64,000 nucleotides of DNA. It comes from Nocardiopsis mwathae (GTDB taxonomy: Bacteria > Actinomycetota > Actinomycetes > Streptosporangiales > Streptosporangiaceae). Below the pieces are notes generated by a model that did not search any database, was not told where the DNA came from, and saw nothing but the letters and a program-made list of their open reading frames with translations. A program made the translations under genes and the position numbers. The stretch is taken from NCBI RefSeq assembly GCF_014201195.1, contig NZ_JACHDS010000001.1:5332001-5396000 (forward strand), read 5' to 3'. Below, piece by piece: positions 1 to 11,674 of this stretch (positions within the stretch are counted from its first letter, which is position 1; each line of letters opens with the position of its first letter).

Positions 1-205
1 CGCACTCACCTCGGGCTGCTCCCCGCTACCATTCCACGCTCTTCACTATGTGCGCCCACTGGTTTCCCGAACCTGTTTCTGTCACGGCATGATTGCCGCG
101 ATCGTACCCATTGTGCGGGGCGGATGAAGATCGTTTCACACAGAACGCTGAAAGCCTGGACGGAAGATCGGCCTCCCACCCCGCTGTGAACTGGGCATTC
201 GTCGC

Positions 206-1507
206 TTATGCCCCGCTTTCGCGGGTGACATCGGCGCCCAAAGCGGCCAGTCGGTCGGCGAACTGAGAGTGACCGCGGTCCACCAGGTAGCCCGATGCGA
301 CGACCGTCTCACCCTCGGCCACCAACCCGGCCAGCACCAGAGCCGCCCCCGTGCGCAGATCGTGCGCCACCACGTCGGCCCCGCGCAGCGGGGTGGACGG
401 AGAACCGTGCACGATCGCCCGGGTGCCGTCGACCTCGATCTTGGCGCCCATCTTGTTCAGCTCGTCGGCCAGCGCGAACCTGCCGTCGTAGATGGCCTCG
501 TGCAGGTAGCTCTCCCCCTCGGCCAGGGTCGCCAGCGCCATCAGCGGCGACTGCAGGTCGGTGGCGAACCCCGGGTAGGGCGAGGTGACCGCGTTGATCG
601 GGCGCAGCGGGGCGCCGGCGTCCCGGAGCACGTGCAGCACCGCGCCCTGCTGCGCGAACTCCACGCCCATCTGCTCCAGTTTCCAGCGCGCCACCCCCAG
701 GTGGTCCAGGTGCGCGCCGACCAGGCTGACCTCACCACCGGTCGCGGCCGCCATCATCGCCAGCACACCCGCGTCGATCCGGTCCGACATGATCGTGTGC
801 TCGGCCGCGCTCAGCGACTCGACGCCCTCGACCGTGATGATGCCGGTGCCCCCGCCGGAGATCTTCGCCCCCATCCGGGTCAGGAAGTCGATGACATCGA
901 GGACCTCGGGCTCCAGCGCGGCGTGCTCGATGACCGTGGTACCCGGGGTCAGCACCGCGGCCATGATCAGGTTCTCGGTACCGGTGTGCGAGGGGGTGTC
1001 CAGGTACAGGCGGCCGCCGCGCAGGTCGGACGCGGTGATGTTGATGTGGTTGCGCTCGGGGTCCTCGGTCACCTCGGCGCCCAGCCGCGCGAACCCGCGG
1101 TAGTGGAAGTCCAGCTTGCGGCTGCCCAGATTGCACCCGCCGACGCCCTCGATGCGGGCCCGGCCCATGCGGTGCATGAGCGCCGGGACGAAGAGCACGG
1201 AGCCGCGGAAGCGGGAGGCGATGTCGGCCGGCAGTACGGCGCGCTCGGGGTCGCCGAGACCGGTGGCGTCGATCACGATCGTGCGCTCGGGCTCGTGGAA
1301 CTCCACCTTGGCACCGATGTGCTCGGCGAGCTCCAGCGCGCGGCGGACGTCCTCGATGATCGGGACGTTGCGCAGCACCGTGCGCCCCTCCGACGCGAGC
1401 AGTGCCGCGCCGATCATCGGCAGGACGGCGTTCTTCGCACCCTGGATGAAGGCCGTTCCTTTGAGGGCACGGCCGCCACGGACGCGGTAACGAACCTGCT
1501 GGCCCAT
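206..1507 (-). CDS. murA: UDP-N-acetylglucosamine 1-carboxyvinyltransferase (MurA)
   Basis: This 433-residue protein belongs to the EPSP-synthase-like family that transfers enolpyruvate from PEP to UDP-GlcNAc, the first committed step of peptidoglycan synthesis in the cytoplasm. The substrate-binding GAKN motif lies at residues 23-26. The catalytic loop GGCNLGSR has its cysteine at residue 125, so the enzyme should be fosfomycin-sensitive. Length is normal for MurA. The ATG at 1507 has AAGGAG about 9 bases upstream; another ATG at 1513 is only 3 bases from that site and is less likely. The gene follows purB on the same strand after a 0.5-kb gap and terminator, so it probably has its own promoter. 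Actinomycetes often carry two MurA-type proteins, and whether this is the housekeeping copy cannot be told from the window. Confidence 0.93.
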   Translation of the reverse strand: MGQQVRYRVRGGRALKGTAFIQGAKNAVLPMIGAALLASEGRTVLRNVPIIEDVRRALELAEHIGAKVEFHEPERTIVIDATGLGDPERAVLPADIASRFRGSVLFVPALMHRMGRARIEGVGGCNLGSRKLDFHYRGFARLGAEVTEDPERNHINITASDLRGGRLYLDTPSHTGTENLIMAAVLTPGTTVIEHAALEPEVLDVIDFLTRMGAKISGGGTGIITVEGVESLSAAEHTIMSDRIDAGVLAMMAAATGGEVSLVGAHLDHLGVARWKLEQMGVEFAQQGAVLHVLRDAGAPLRPINAVTSPYPGFATDLQSPLMALATLAEGESYLHEAIYDGRFALADELNKMGAKIEVDGTRAIVHGSPSTPLRGADVVAHDLRTGAALVLAGLVAEGETVVASGYLVDRGHSQFADRLAALGADVTRESGA

Positions 1508-1935
1508 GCGCATGTACTCCTTCGTGTGGCGGATGAACGGTGATGATGCAGGGGTTGCCGATCGCCACAGGTCGGACGCGGGGGTCGCGCGGTGCGTTCC
1601 GGAAGGCAACGGAGGTCGGCACAGCGGTCGGCGTCGAGGACCGGCGATGACGCTCCGACGACGGGTCTCCGACACCCTGCGGGAGGGAAAGGGGGGTCGC
1701 GGCGGGGCGGCGGAGACGGGCGCGCGGAGGCGGCGTGATCGCCCGGTGGCGAGTCGACAGCAGTCCTGTGCCCGCAGGGGAAGGCGATCGCCCGCCCCGG
1801 CACAGAACGGGTACCACCCTATGTGCTCTGCGTAGCGCCCGGGGCCATCGTGGCGGGGATCACCGCGAGTGGCGATCCCCGCGCAGCAGGCGTTCGCGGG
1901 CCTGGAGGGGGCGGTGCGCCCGGGGCCGCGCCCGT

Positions 1936-1974
1936 GCGGGGCCCTGCGGTCCCGAAAACCCCGCAGGGCCCCGC
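1936..1974 (-). terminator. Hairpin terminator after purB
   Basis: Two perfect 14-base arms (1936-1949 and 1961-1974) flank an 11-base loop, 31 bases past the purB stop. The rest of 1508-2004, a 497-base gap, holds the untranslated leader and presumed promoter of murA. I see no credible gene in it and no clear -35/-10 pair. Confidence 0.7.
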
Positions 1975-2004
1975 GGAGGGCGTGCCGCCGGGAGCCCTGG
2001 CCGG

Positions 2005-3312
<1,308 letters not shown>

Positions 3313-3382
3313 CCGACCATCTTCGCAGGTCTGTGCCCCGAGCATCGGACCAGGCCCACCACCGCGCACGACTCGGCGCCGA

Positions 3383-4636
3383 TCAGCCCGCCCCGAGGGC
3401 CGCCTTCTCGGCGATGTCGGTGCGGTAGAAGGAGCCGCGGAGCTCGATCTTGCCCGCCGCCTCGTAGGCGCGCTCGCGCGCCCGGGTGAGGTCGGGGCCG
3501 GTGCCGACCACGTTGAGGACGCGGCCGCCGTTGGACTTCAGGTCGCGGACGCCGCTCCAGGCGGTGCCCGCGTGCAGGACGTAGGCGCCCTCGACCGCGT
3601 CGGCGGCGTCCAGGCCGGTGATCGGGTCGCCCTTGGTCGGGTCGCCCGGGTAGTTCTCCGCGGCGATGACCACCGTGACGGCCGCGCCCGGGCGCCAGTC
3701 CAGCGAGGTGATGCCGCCGAGCCCGCCGGTGTCGGCCGCCTGCAGCAGCGAGCCGATGGGCGTGGCGAGGCGGTCCAGCACCACCTGGGTCTCGGGGTCG
3801 CCGAAGCGGGCGTTGAACTCCACCACCCGCGGGCCGTCGGCGGTCAGCGCCAGTCCGACGTAGAGCAGGCCCTGGTAGCGGTTGCCGCGCCGGGACATCT
3901 CCGCCACGGTCGGCCGCACGACCGACTCCATGACCTCGTCGACCAGCCCGGGGTCGATCCACGGCACCGGGGCGTAGGCGCCCATGCCGCCGGTGTTGGG
4001 GCCCTCGTCGCCGTCGTAGGCGCGCTTGAAGTCCTGGGCGGGCAGCAGTGGTACGGCGTGGATGCCGTCGCTGAGCACGAACAGCGACACCTCGGGGCCG
4101 TCGAGGAACTCCTCGACGACCACGCGGCCGCACTCGCGCGCGTGCCGCTCGGCCAGCGCGCGGTCCTCGGTCACCACGACGCCCTTGCCGGCCGCCAGGC
4201 CGTCGTCCTTGACCACGTAGGGCGCGCCGAACGCGTCGAGCGCGTCGGCGACCTGGCCGGGGTTCTTGCAGACGCGCGCCCGCGCCGTGGGCACCCCGGC
4301 GGCCTCCATGACCTCCTTGGCGAAGGCCTTGGAGCCCTCCAGCCGCGCCGCCTCGCGGTCGGGGCCGAAGACGGGGATGCCGCGGTCGCGCAGCCGGTCG
4401 GCCACACCCTCCACGAGTGGGGCCTCGGGGCCGATCACCACGAGTTCCGCGCCGATCCGGGCGGCGAGTTCGGTGACCGCCAGCCCGTCGAGCACGTTGA
4501 TGACGTGGTTGTCGGCCAGGGCCGAGGTGCCCGGGTTGCCGGGCGCCGCGTGCAGGTCCCTCACCCCCGGGTCGAGGGAGAGGGCTCGGACGAGTGCGTG
4601 CTCGCGGCCTCCGCCGCCGAGGACCAAGGCTTTCAC
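3383..4636 (-). CDS. purD: Phosphoribosylamine-glycine ligase (GAR synthetase)
   Basis: PurD is an ATP-grasp enzyme that joins glycine to 5-phosphoribosylamine, the second step of de novo purine synthesis. The 417-residue protein opens with the typical LVLGGGGREHALV N-terminus. It has the ATP-grasp segment with VVKDDGLAAGKGV and the C-terminal metal-binding FNARFGDPE. The start is a GTG at 4636 with AAAGGG about 8 bases upstream. It lies between purA and purB on the same strand. The 106-base gap from purA carries three phased 8-base repeats, listed separately. Confidence 0.96.
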   Translation of the reverse strand: MKALVLGGGGREHALVRALSLDPGVRDLHAAPGNPGTSALADNHVINVLDGLAVTELAARIGAELVVIGPEAPLVEGVADRLRDRGIPVFGPDREAARLEGSKAFAKEVMEAAGVPTARARVCKNPGQVADALDAFGAPYVVKDDGLAAGKGVVVTEDRALAERHARECGRVVVEEFLDGPEVSLFVLSDGIHAVPLLPAQDFKRAYDGDEGPNTGGMGAYAPVPWIDPGLVDEVMESVVRPTVAEMSRRGNRYQGLLYVGLALTADGPRVVEFNARFGDPETQVVLDRLATPIGSLLQAADTGGLGGITSLDWRPGAAVTVVIAAENYPGDPTKGDPITGLDAADAVEGAYVLHAGTAWSGVRDLKSNGGRVLNVVGTGPDLTRARERAYEAAGKIELRGSFYRTDIAEKAALGAG

Positions 4637-4697
4637 GTAGCGGACCCTTTGTGTTGTCGTGGGGAACGTTGTGAGTCGTGGTGAACGGCTCGCAGGG

Positions 4698-4727
4698 GTC
4701 GGACCTGCGTCGGACCCGAGTCGGACC
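4698..4727 (-). promoter_or_regulatory. Three 8-bp direct repeats with 11-bp period upstream of purD
   Basis: On the minus strand GGTCCGAC occurs three times exactly 11 bases apart (plus-strand starts 4698, 4709 and 4720), between the purA stop and the purD start. A further partial copy may follow toward 4740. Repeats phased to one helical turn are typical of OmpR-type winged-helix regulators (PhoP, SARP). The regulator here is unknown and the site is a candidate only. Confidence 0.4.
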
Positions 4728-4742
4728 GGAGGAGGACCGACG

Positions 4743-6032
<1,290 letters not shown>

Positions 6033-6153
6033 CTACCTCTTCCTTCGTTCGATCCGGCCGAGGACCGTCTCACGGTGTCATGCACACACGTCTAAGGCCC
6101 CGGCGCAAGAGTGCGACAGGGGCCCTTGCGAATTGAGACTACATGACGCGGAA

Positions 6154-6189
6154 CCGGCAGGGGAGGTCGGGTCGACCCCGCCCTGCCGG
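6154..6189 (-). terminator. Terminator after the DUF3151 gene
   Basis: Arms CCGGCAGGG (6154-6162) and CCCTGCCGG (6181-6189) form a 9-bp stem about 40 bases beyond the stop of the DUF3151 gene, separating it from purA downstream. The rest of the 205-base gap presumably holds the purA promoter. Confidence 0.55.
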
Positions 6190-6231
6190 GTCGGCGGGCG
6201 TGGATGTGCTGGTCAGAGCGCCTGGGGCGGG

Positions 6232-6660
6232 TCAGGCGCCCAGCTCGTCGGCGGCGGTGGCGCTGCTGTCGCGCAGGAAGGTCGAGCAGCGCTCGGCCTC
6301 CTCCTTTTCGCCGATGGCGTCGGCCGCGGTCGCCAGCATGTGCAGCGAGCGCAGGAAGCCGCGGTTGGGCTCGTGCTCCCAGGGAACCGGGCCGTGGCCC
6401 TTCCACCCGGACCGGCGCAGCTGGTCCAGGCCCCGGTGGTAGCCGGTGCGGGCGTAGGCGTAGGTCGCCACCGGGTCGCCGGCGGCGAAGGCCCGTTCGG
6501 CGAGCGTGGCCCAGGCCGCGGAGTAGGTCGGGAACCGCGCCGCGACCGCGGCCGGGTCGTCAGGGCTTGCGGCCAGCGCCTCGCGTGCCTCGGTGTGGTC
6601 GGGCAGGCGCGTGGACGGGGGTTCTCCGAGCAGGTTCTTGTGCAGGTCCATGCGGTCCAT
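6232..6660 (-). CDS. DUF3151 family protein
   Basis: This 142-residue soluble protein matches the actinobacterial DUF3151 family (represented in mycobacteria by Rv0360c), whose function is unknown. Conserved-looking segments include the N-terminal MDLHKNLLGEP, the central FPTYSAAWATLAERAF and the Trp-rich SGWKGHGPVPWEHEPNRGFLRS. It is mostly helical with no signal peptide or membrane span. Its place between fba and purA matches the mycobacterial gene order as I remember it, which supports the assignment. The MDRMDLHK start at 6660 could instead be the ATG three codons later. Confidence 0.85.
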   Translation of the reverse strand: MDRMDLHKNLLGEPPSTRLPDHTEAREALAASPDDPAAVAARFPTYSAAWATLAERAFAAGDPVATYAYARTGYHRGLDQLRRSGWKGHGPVPWEHEPNRGFLRSLHMLATAADAIGEKEEAERCSTFLRDSSATAADELGA

Positions 6661-6690
6661 CCTGCCAGCGTCGGCGCGCTGGGCATGGCC

Positions 6691-6732
6691 GCGCCCCCGG
6701 TCCGGCCCGGACCCGGCCCGGACCGGGGGCGC
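6691..6732 (-). terminator. Strong hairpin terminator after fba
   Basis: Perfect 15-base arms (6691-6705 and 6718-6732) with a 12-base loop lie just past the fba stop, before the DUF3151 gene, which suggests the two genes are separately transcribed. Confidence 0.7.
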
Positions 6733-6763
6733 ATACTGCGCGAACGCCGTGTGCGGCCGCCCG

Positions 6764-7786
<1,023 letters not shown>

Positions 7787-8063
7787 GGTGTGACTCCCTG
7801 CTTGACCTGGTGTTTCGTCGGATCGCCCCGCGGTGTGACCGCCGGTGCGCTTGCAGCCAGTATTACGAAGTCGGGCGGACGGTAGGGGGTCTAGTCCAAA
7901 TTGACGTGAGTCGTGGAAAGAGTGCATGGAGAGGGTTAAATACATGGGATCATGGGCTGAAAATGTCGACAATTCGGATAAACCCGGTTGCGCACGGTGG
8001 TGAAATCCGTGATTGATGCGGGTCTGTGCCCGCCCGGCGTCGATTGTCAGGGGTGATTCACGC

Positions 8064-8069
8064 TACATT
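8064..8069 (+). promoter_or_regulatory. -10 element (TACATT) for a leaderless transcript
   Basis: TACATT ends 7 bases before the GTG at 8077. This is the spacing expected when transcription begins at the start codon. No Shine-Dalgarno sequence precedes the GTG, so a leaderless mRNA is inferred. A convincing -35 was not found. Confidence 0.4.
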
Positions 8070-8076
8070 CGGCTGC

Positions 8077-8505
8077 GTGGGACGACATCGCAATGATCCT
8101 CGCGGCGTTGGCCAGGTCGTGGCCATCGTGGGTGCGGTCGTGCTCTTCATCACCCTGGTCGTACTGGGTGGGTACTTCCTGTACCAGTCGCTGCCTGCGA
8201 GCAGCAGCAATGCCGTCATCTCCGAGGGCTCCGAGACGTCCGCCGACGCCAGATCCGAGGCGGCCAAGCAGGAGGTCGTCTACGTCAAGGTCCTCGGCGA
8301 CTCCAGCGACGTGCTCGTCCGCGTCCCCGGAGGTGACGTTCTCACCGACGTGACCATGCGCCAGGGCCAGTACGTCAGCTTCGACGAGCCGTCCCTCGCC
8401 GTCACCATCGGCGACCCGGACGCGGTCGAGGTCTACGTCAACGGCGAGCGGATGAACGTCTCCGGCGAGGAGCCCGGCTACACCTTCACGGCCGAGGCAC
8501 CCTGA
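8077..8505 (+). CDS. Single-pass membrane protein with RodZ C-terminal-like (DUF4115-like) domain
   Basis: The 142-residue protein has one membrane span near residues 14-36 and a small outer domain. The segment from about residue 68 to 130 (LVRVPGGDVLTDVTMRQGQ, then VTIGDPDAVEVYVNGERM) resembles the beta-rich DUF4115 domain of RodZ, which binds or positions cell-shape factors. It lacks the RodZ helix-turn-helix. Function is unknown. Start choice is uncertain: the GTG at 8077 has a -10 box at leaderless spacing, while GTGs at 8026 and 8053 are also in frame. A membrane protein gene occupies a similar place beside fba and the DUF3151 gene in mycobacteria (Rv0361), but homology is not established here. 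Confidence 0.7.
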   Translation: MGRHRNDPRGVGQVVAIVGAVVLFITLVVLGGYFLYQSLPASSSNAVISEGSETSADARSEAAKQEVVYVKVLGDSSDVLVRVPGGDVLTDVTMRQGQYVSFDEPSLAVTIGDPDAVEVYVNGERMNVSGEEPGYTFTAEAP

Positions 8506-8623
8506 CCCCTGGCGGGACCGCGCCCGAAAGGTGCCCCGCGCCGACGGGTTCCGGCCGCAACTCGACGGGGCGCCACCGTCCGACCGGCGACCGGCCCGCC
8601 GAGACGGCTCACACGGCTCATAC

Positions 8624-8671
8624 ACGTGACCGCCGTGGAAGGCCGGACCCGGCCCTCCACGGCGGTCACGT
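8624..8671. terminator. Bidirectional terminator between convergent genes
   Basis: Perfect 16-base arms (8624-8639 and 8656-8671) extend into a further inner GGCCGG/CCGGCC stem. The hairpin lies between the membrane protein gene (plus) and pyrE (minus), ideal for stopping transcription from both sides. Confidence 0.7.
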
Positions 8672-8698
8672 CCGGAGCCCGGGAAACCCGGACCCCCG

Positions 8699-9232
8699 TC
8701 AGACGTCCAGGTCGGAGGCGTCGAACGCGGTGCGGTACTCCAGCCCCTCCCCGGTGACCTTCTCCTTAGCGCCCCGGTCCACGATGACGGCCACGCCGAC
8801 GACCTCGGCCCCGGCATCGCGCAGCGCCTCCACCGCGGTCAGCACCGAGCCCCCCGTCGTGGAGGTGTCCTCGACCGCCAGCACCCGGCGGCCGGCGACG
8901 TCCGGGCCTTCGATGCGGCGCTGCAGGCCATGTGCCTTACCCGTCTTGCGGACCACGAACGCGTCCAGTCGGCGCCCCCGCGCGCCCGCGGCGTGCAGCA
9001 TCGCGGCGGCCACCGGGTCGGCTCCGAGGGTCAGCCCGCCCACGGCGTCGTAGTCCAGGTCGGCCGTGGCATCCAGCATGACGCGCCCGACCAGCGGCGC
9101 GCTCTCGCCGTCGAGCGTGACGCGGCGCAGATCCACGTAGTAGTCGGCCTCGCGGCCCGAAGAAAGGGTGACCTTGCCGCGCACCACGGCCTTATCGTTG
9201 ATGTGCCGAAGCAGGTCCTCACGATCGCTCAT
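8699..9232 (-). CDS. pyrE: Orotate phosphoribosyltransferase
   Basis: PyrE adds orotate to PRPP to make OMP in pyrimidine synthesis. The 177-residue protein shows the PRPP-binding motif VLAVEDTSTTGGS, the catalytic-loop segment VVRKTGKAHG and the N-terminal KVTLSSGREADYYVDLR typical of archaeal and actinobacterial PyrE. The ATG at 9232 (MSDREDLLRHI) has AGGAG just upstream. It is divergent from cutA across a 54-base gap. Confidence 0.95.
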   Translation of the reverse strand: MSDREDLLRHINDKAVVRGKVTLSSGREADYYVDLRRVTLDGESAPLVGRVMLDATADLDYDAVGGLTLGADPVAAAMLHAAGARGRRLDAFVVRKTGKAHGLQRRIEGPDVAGRRVLAVEDTSTTGGSVLTAVEALRDAGAEVVGVAVIVDRGAKEKVTGEGLEYRTAFDASDLDV

Positions 9233-9286
9233 GACTCCTGAGCCTAGGACCTGCCGATCACCATCCTGAGCAGCCAAGAGGTGCGC

Positions 9287-9658
9287 ATGGCGGATTCGAT
9301 GACCGGACCGGTGCCGGTACGCGTGGAGGTGACCACCGACGACCGGGCCGCGGCCGCGGAGCTGGCGCGCTCGTCGGTCGAGCGCGGGCTCGTGGCCTGC
9401 GCCCAGGTCGGCGGCCCCATCACCAGCCACTACCGGTGGCAGGGAGAGGTGTGTGCCGACGAGGAGTGGACCGTTGTGCTGAAGACCAGCGCCGACCGGC
9501 TCGACGAGCTCACCGCGCACCTGGTCGCGGCACACTCCTACGACGTGCCGGAGATCGTCGCCGTCCGCATCGAGGGCGGTAACCCCGACTACCTGGAGTG
9601 GGTGGTGGCCGAGACCCGGCCCGACCCGGCGGCGCCGGGCACCCCGGGCGGCGCATGA
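9287..9658 (+). CDS. cutA: CutA1 divalent-ion tolerance protein
   Basis: CutA1 proteins are small trimeric PII-like cytosolic proteins linked to copper and divalent-cation tolerance, though their biochemical role is unsettled. The 123-residue protein has the family pattern: an early ARSSVERGLVACAQV helix, the ITSHYRWQGEV strand pair, EEWTVVLKT and HSYDVPEIVAV. The ATG at 9287 is chosen because AGAGG lies 6 bases upstream; a GTG at 9281 and an ATG at 9299 are alternatives. Its stop overlaps the start of the next gene (ATGA), so the two are translationally coupled. Confidence 0.93.
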   Translation: MADSMTGPVPVRVEVTTDDRAAAAELARSSVERGLVACAQVGGPITSHYRWQGEVCADEEWTVVLKTSADRLDELTAHLVAAHSYDVPEIVAVRIEGGNPDYLEWVVAETRPDPAAPGTPGGA

Positions 9659-10257
9659 CCCCCTCCACTCTGGTCCTCCTGCACGACCCGGCGTTCACTC
9701 CCGAGCGGTGGAGCGAGCCGGCGGCGTGCCTGACCGGGCGGGGCGAGCGCGTCGTGGTCCCCCGGATCACCGACGCCGACCGGCCGCCGTACGCGGCCCG
9801 CTACATCGCCCGCGCCGCGCTGGAGATCGCCGCGGCGGACCCCGAGGCCCCGCTGCTGCTCGTCGCCGAGGGCGCCGCCGGTCCGCTGGTCCCGCAGGTG
9901 GCGGCGGCGCAGCGGGCCGCCCACCGCCCGGTCGCCGCCTACGTGCTGCTCGACGCCTGGCTGCCGCAGCCGGGCTCGCCCACCCGCGCCGAGCTCGTCG
10001 CGGCCCAGCTGCGCGCGGACGACCCCGCCGCCGACCCCGGGCCGCGCCGCCCGCCCGGCTTCTCCACCGAGCCGCTGCCGCTGGTCCAGGACTGGCCGGA
10101 CGCCCCCTGCGGCTACCTGCTGACCGACGAGCACTACGCTTCCTGCGCCCGGCTGGCCGCCCTGCGCGACTGGCCGGTCGTGACGGCGACCGACGCGGGG
10201 GACACCGACCGCGCGGCGCTCGCCGACGCCCTGCTCGACCTCGTCCGCCGCCTGTAG
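9655..10257 (+). CDS. Alpha/beta-hydrolase-like protein lacking the usual nucleophile
   Basis: The 200-residue protein starts like an alpha/beta hydrolase (LVLLHDPAFTPERW) and keeps the fold rhythm. Where the nucleophile elbow G-x-S-x-G should be, it reads LLLVAEGAAGPL, with glycine replacing the serine. The C-terminal half is also short on a clear acid/histidine pair. It is likely a non-catalytic relative, or an enzyme using other residues. It overlaps cutA by four bases and so is made with it, which suggests a shared but unknown role. Confidence 0.6.
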   Translation: MTPSTLVLLHDPAFTPERWSEPAACLTGRGERVVVPRITDADRPPYAARYIARAALEIAAADPEAPLLLVAEGAAGPLVPQVAAAQRAAHRPVAAYVLLDAWLPQPGSPTRAELVAAQLRADDPAADPGPRRPPGFSTEPLPLVQDWPDAPCGYLLTDEHYASCARLAALRDWPVVTATDAGDTDRAALADALLDLVRRL

Positions 10258-10627
10258 CACCCCCGACCCGCCCGCATCGTCCGTCGATACTCCCGAGATC
10301 GACGGCGGGGCAGGGTGAGCGGCGGGCGGATAGGGCGAAATAGGGGAGGCGCGCCCGCCTCCCCATGCGGACGCGCCTCCGGGAACACCGCCGTGCGGCA
10401 TTCCCTCGATTACCAGTCGGTTGGGAGGGCTGCCTCTGCGAGGAGGCCAGAAAACCGCTCCGTCAACCGTCCGGCAATCCCCGCCGGAGCCGTGCTCCGG
10501 CGGGTGCGCCGACCTGCGCCTCCCGCCCCCTCAGCGAGGAGCGTCCGGTCGGCGGACCGCCGGTGTCGGGTCCCGCCCCCTCGACGGGGCCGCGCGACAC
10601 CGACGGTGCTGGGAGTGTGGTCTCTCG
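10258..10627. other. 370-bp intergenic region with three hairpins
   Basis: No gene is visible between two convergent genes. Three inverted repeats stand out: CCGTCGAT/ATCGACGG (10281-10305), which recalls the palindrome family elsewhere in the window; GGGGAGGCG/CGCCTCCCC (10343-10364); and an 11-bp stem with a 3-base loop (10480-10504). They are probably transcription terminators for the two flanking genes. Confidence 0.5.
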
Positions 10628-11407
10628 CTATCCACTCATCGGCGGCTTCCCCACTTCGCTGAGGAACGTCAGGGCCTGGTCGAGTTCGTCGGGCAGGACC
10701 GTGCTCCACACCTCGGCCTCGTGCCCGCGGCACGGCCCTTCGCGCAGCCGCCGCACGCTCGTGTCCAGCCCGGCGGAGCGACGGGTCAGCACCGCGATAC
10801 GGGAACGGGTGAGCAGGGTGATCGTCTCTCCGCCGGTGAAGAACCGGCGCAGCTCGTGGCCGAGCACGATCAGCCGCGCGGTGCGCCGCCACGGGTCGAT
10901 ACCCGCGGCCAGCGCCACGACGACCAGTGCGTGGTCGGCCGGCGCCGGAGCCCCCTTCGCAGCCGTCCGGTACACCTCGGCGAGGCGTGTGCGCAGGTAG
11001 GCAGGGGTGGTCAGGCCGGTGAGGGGATCCTGGCAGTCGTCGCGGGACCGCCCGCCGTCGACCCACCCCTCGGCCACCGCGGTCATCAGGGCCAGTGGCG
11101 GGGCCGACCACCCCAGCACCTCGCCGAGCGCGGTGAAGTCGGCGAGTGTCGTCCCGATGGAGACCCCGGACCGCGCCCGGGCCTGCCCGAAGCGCACGCA
11201 CGCCGCCGACATGTCGGTCTCCTCGAACGCCGCGGTGCAGAGGGATTCCACGGCCGGGGTCCACCAGTCGTCGGGCGGATCCCACCCGCTCGCCCGACTG
11301 CGGAGGCACCACAGCTCGCGCAACCGGCGACTGGATATGATCCGTTCCACCAGTTCAGAGCCCTCCACGTCGATCCCCATCCCGTCTGTGTCCGTTCGCT
11401 CGCCCAT
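10628..11407 (-). CDS. Degenerate GGDEF-like protein
   Basis: This 259-residue soluble protein contains DPLTGLTTPAYLRTRLAEVYR at residues 127-147, the sequence that normally opens a GGDEF (diguanylate cyclase) domain. The GGDEF catalytic signature itself does not follow. The middle and C-terminal parts keep the alternating strands and helices of such a domain. It is probably a catalytically dead relative working by binding or interaction. It is transcribed away from the adjacent sigma-factor gene across a 267-base divergent promoter region containing an unusual AT-rich run near 11515-11530. A functional link to the sigma factor is an inference. Confidence 0.55.
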   Translation of the reverse strand: MGERTDTDGMGIDVEGSELVERIISSRRLRELWCLRSRASGWDPPDDWWTPAVESLCTAAFEETDMSAACVRFGQARARSGVSIGTTLADFTALGEVLGWSAPPLALMTAVAEGWVDGGRSRDDCQDPLTGLTTPAYLRTRLAEVYRTAAKGAPAPADHALVVVALAAGIDPWRRTARLIVLGHELRRFFTGGETITLLTRSRIAVLTRRSAGLDTSVRRLREGPCRGHEAEVWSTVLPDELDQALTFLSEVGKPPMSG

Positions 11408-11674
11408 GTCTGCCCCGCGAAGGCTCCGGGCGGGCCCGCGCCCCCGTTCCGGCGGGCCCGTCCAGCGCCTTCACCCCCGAAGACAGCCATAGGTGGCGGC
11501 TATGACGCGAGTTAGAGATATTTTTTTCCTCGGGCCTTCCGCGGGGTGTTCCGGGAGGCCGGTGCCGAGGCGCGATGCCTCGGCGGTGCGGGGCGCCGAG
11601 CGAGGGCGCCGCGGGGCCGCACCGGCGGTGGTGAACGTGGCGAACCCAGGGCCGGAACAGCGGAAAGGCAGCGC

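Noticed and set aside
1-205. Possible gene start or regulatory RNA at the left edge
   Set aside because: No frame, conserved motif or clear promoter could be supported in these 205 bases.
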